From positions 1 to 34,174 of the forward strand of contig JAMFSN010000393.1 of the NCBI GenBank assembly GCA_026225295.1: a stretch of DNA of 34,174 nucleotides, written 5' to 3'. Positions 32,990-34,174 of this stretch are shown piece after piece; positions within the stretch are counted from its first letter, which is position 1, and each line of letters starts with the position of its first letter. The notes beneath the pieces are model-generated. The model saw only the letters and a list, made by a program, of their open reading frames with translations. It did not search any database and was not told the DNA's origin. The translations under genes were made by a program, and so were the position numbers. This DNA is from Frankia alni (lineage in GTDB: Bacteria; Actinomycetota; Actinomycetes; Frankiales; Frankiaceae).

Positions 32990-33796
32990 GTGACCGGATC
33001 CGATGCCGCCGGCAGGACGACCGGGTCCGGCTCCGCCGGCGGGATGACCGGGTCCGGCTCCGCCGGCGGCACGGTCGTGACGGTCGATGTGGTGCTGCTG
33101 ACGTTGCGGGCCGGCCGGTTGAGCGTGCTGCTGACCCGCGACGACGACCGGGTCCGGGGGTCCGACTGGCGTCTGCCGGGCGGACCGGTCCGGCCCGGGG
33201 AGGACCTGGAGGACCCCGGGGAGGACCTCGAGGACACGGCCCGGGCCGCGCTGGAGGCGACCGGCGTGGCGGCCGCCGGCCACCTCGAACAGCTGCGCAC
33301 GTACGGGCACCCGGGCCGGGATCCGGATCGCCGGGCGGTGAGCGTCGCCTATCTGGCCCTGCTGCCGAACCTGCCCCGCCCGCGCGGGGACGGTCGCGAC
33401 GGGGTCGCGGCCCGGTGGTGGCCGGTGGAGGATCTGATCCCCCGGCCCGGAAACGACCCGGCCGGCTCACCGGACGCGCCCGCGCTGGCCCTCGACCACG
33501 ACGAGATCGTGGGCGACGGGGTCGAACGGGCCCGCGCCAAACTCGAGTACAGCCCGCTGGCGGCGGCCTTCGTCGACGAGCCGTTCACCTTGGCCGACCT
33601 GCGCCGGGTCTACGAGGCGGCGTGGGGCGCGCCGCTTGATCCGCCGAACTTCCGACGCAAGGTCCTTTCCACCGCGGGTTTCGTCGTCCCGGTCGGGGCC
33701 CGGGCGGCACCCCGGGGCGGCGGCCGGCCGGCTGAGCTTTACCGGCGGGGCGAGGCGACCGCGCTGCACCCACCCCTGCTGCGCCGCACGGTCTGA
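32990..33796 (+). CDS. nrtR: NrtR-type NUDIX-domain transcriptional regulator of NAD metabolism
   Basis: 268 residues. The N-terminal NUDIX-like domain ([19 protein letters not shown], then [18 protein letters not shown]) is followed by a winged HTH ([18 protein letters not shown], then [20 protein letters not shown]). NrtR proteins repress NAD-salvage genes and sense ADP-ribose-type ligands; location four bases after pncB supports this. The Nudix box is degenerate (AALEATG in place of RExxEExG), so it is probably not a hydrolase, and it carries a seven-residue tandem duplication (PGEDLED twice). The first 28 residues are a Gly/Ser-rich repeat; translation may begin further in, at the GTG before TVDVV. 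Confidence 0.92.
   Translation: MTGSDAAGRTTGSGSAGGMTGSGSAGGTVVTVDVVLLTLRAGRLSVLLTRDDDRVRGSDWRLPGGPVRPGEDLEDPGEDLEDTARAALEATGVAAAGHLEQLRTYGHPGRDPDRRAVSVAYLALLPNLPRPRGDGRDGVAARWWPVEDLIPRPGNDPAGSPDAPALALDHDEIVGDGVERARAKLEYSPLAAAFVDEPFTLADLRRVYEAAWGAPLDPPNFRRKVLSTAGFVVPVGARAAPRGGGRPAELYRRGEATALHPPLLRRTV
33020..33069. repeat. Direct repeat of 23 bp with 27-bp period in the nrtR leader
   Basis: Identical 23-bp blocks at 33020-33042 and 33047-33069 encode TGSGSAGG twice, separated by a Met codon region. Confidence 0.85.
33194..33235. repeat. 21-bp tandem duplication inside the Nudix box of nrtR
   Basis: Copies at 33194-33214 and 33215-33235 differ by one base and encode PGEDLED twice in frame. Confidence 0.9.
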
Positions 33797-33849
33797 CATT
33801 GCGCCCGCTGGGCCCGACGGCTGGGCCTGGTTCGGGGCGGGACCGGTAA

Positions 33850-33897
33850 GTGGCGGGATCGGCAGGTGGCGGGATCGGCAGGTGGCGGGGTCAGCCG
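33850..33897. repeat. 16-bp tandem repeat, about three units
   Basis: GTGGCGGGATCGGCAG occurs at 33850-33865 and 33866-33881, with a diverged third unit at 33882-33897. It lies between nrtR and the stop codon of the minus-strand frame at the window edge. Confidence 0.8.
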
Positions 33898-34174
33898 GCG
33901 CTGGGGGCTGCGGTGACGCTGCCTGTTGCGGTGGCGGCCGGGGCCGAGGCCGGTGGGGTCGGGGTGGGCCGCGGGTTGGCACCGTCAGCGGCGGCCATAG
34001 AACGCAGGGACGATGACACCCGGCCGGCGACCACCGCCCGGGCCGGTACTGGCAGGGTCAACGAAGATCCACCGTCCGGGGACGATGACAGTCGCCGGCC
34101 TGCGGCCACCTCGGCGCGGGAGGTGTCAGCGCCGACGAAGATCCACCGTCCGGGGACGATGCCAGTTGCGGGCC
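33891..34174 (-). CDS. C-terminal part of an unrecognised protein, running off the window
   Basis: An open minus-strand frame reaches the window edge. It reads GIVPGRWIFVGADTSRAEVA from the edge, then AAGRRLSSSPDGGSSLTLPV, and ends in a Pro/Ala/Thr-rich tail (RPTPTPPASAPAATATG). No family is recognised. It contains two 32-bp repeats 74 bp apart that are read in different frames because 74 is not a multiple of three, so the second copy is translated as unrelated Ser-rich sequence. Either a frameshift has occurred or this is not a real gene. Confidence 0.35.
   Translation of the reverse strand, partial: PATGIVPGRWIFVGADTSRAEVAAGRRLSSSPDGGSSLTLPVPARAVVAGRVSSSLRSMAAADGANPRPTPTPPASAPAATATGSVTAAPSAG
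34061..34166. repeat. 32-bp direct repeat with 74-bp period, continuing past the window edge
   Basis: Copies at 34061-34092 and 34135-34166 match at 31 of 32 positions (core AAGATCCACCGTCCGGGGAC). A third copy may lie beyond the window. Confidence 0.9.

Noticed and set aside
31198-33300. 700-codon minus-strand frame ending in ClpS
   Set aside because: Only the last 102 residues are ClpS. The rest is the antisense of pncB and nrtR, both of which are clear genes.

Overview
The window is about 34 kb of very GC-rich DNA from an actinomycete. Codon use is strongly GC-biased, genes often start with GTG, and several genes have a TANNNT box 6-8 bases before the start codon with no ribosome binding site (leaderless mRNAs). 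Actinobacteria-specific families are present (DUF4193, DUF3618, DUF2017, DUF397 plus an XRE regulator, CysO/Mec). Asn-Gly and Pro-rich tails, and a gene order close to the Mycobacterium tuberculosis Rv1330c-Rv1341 block, suggest a Frankia-like member of the Frankiales or a relative. The genus is an inference from style, not from a match.

Layout. 1-4.3 kb: start of an ATP-binding (MalT-like) regulator, a DUF4193 zinc-ribbon protein and a GroES-like protein on the minus strand; then two unrecognised low-complexity proteins and a RsbW-like ATP-binding protein on the plus strand. 4.3-9.8 kb: a redox/stress group with glutathione peroxidase, catalase, DUF3618 protein, SCO1-like copper lipoprotein, a methyltransferase-GNAT fusion and a Bcp peroxiredoxin. 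9.86 kb: tRNA-Leu(UAG). 9.95-14.3 kb: an accessory stretch next to the tRNA with small orphan genes, DUF397/XRE partners and a decayed DNA cytosine methyltransferase.

14.3-21.6 kb: a WS/DGAT-type acyltransferase, then a tight minus-strand operon: histidine-phosphoacceptor-only protein, single-domain response regulator, response regulator fused to a PIG-L/LmbE deacetylase, processive family-2 glycosyltransferase and a small membrane protein. A full HAMP-GAF histidine kinase is divergent to it. None of these proteins has a visible DNA-binding output domain, so the operon looks like a phosphorelay that acts directly on a carbohydrate-modifying enzyme. This is the best candidate here for an undescribed system. 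21.6-23.2 kb: a 17-bp tandem repeat, a MerR regulator and a PH-like protein.

23.5-33.8 kb: a housekeeping block syntenic with mycobacteria: rdgB, rph, (a GT-C membrane protein inserted divergently), an Rv1339-type metallo-hydrolase, murI, cysM, cysO, mec, DUF2017, clpS, then divergent pncB and an NrtR-type NUDIX regulator. cysM-cysO-mec form the protein-thiocarboxylate cysteine pathway; pncB with nrtR handle NAD salvage and its control. The right edge carries a 74-bp-period repeat inside an incomplete minus-strand reading frame.
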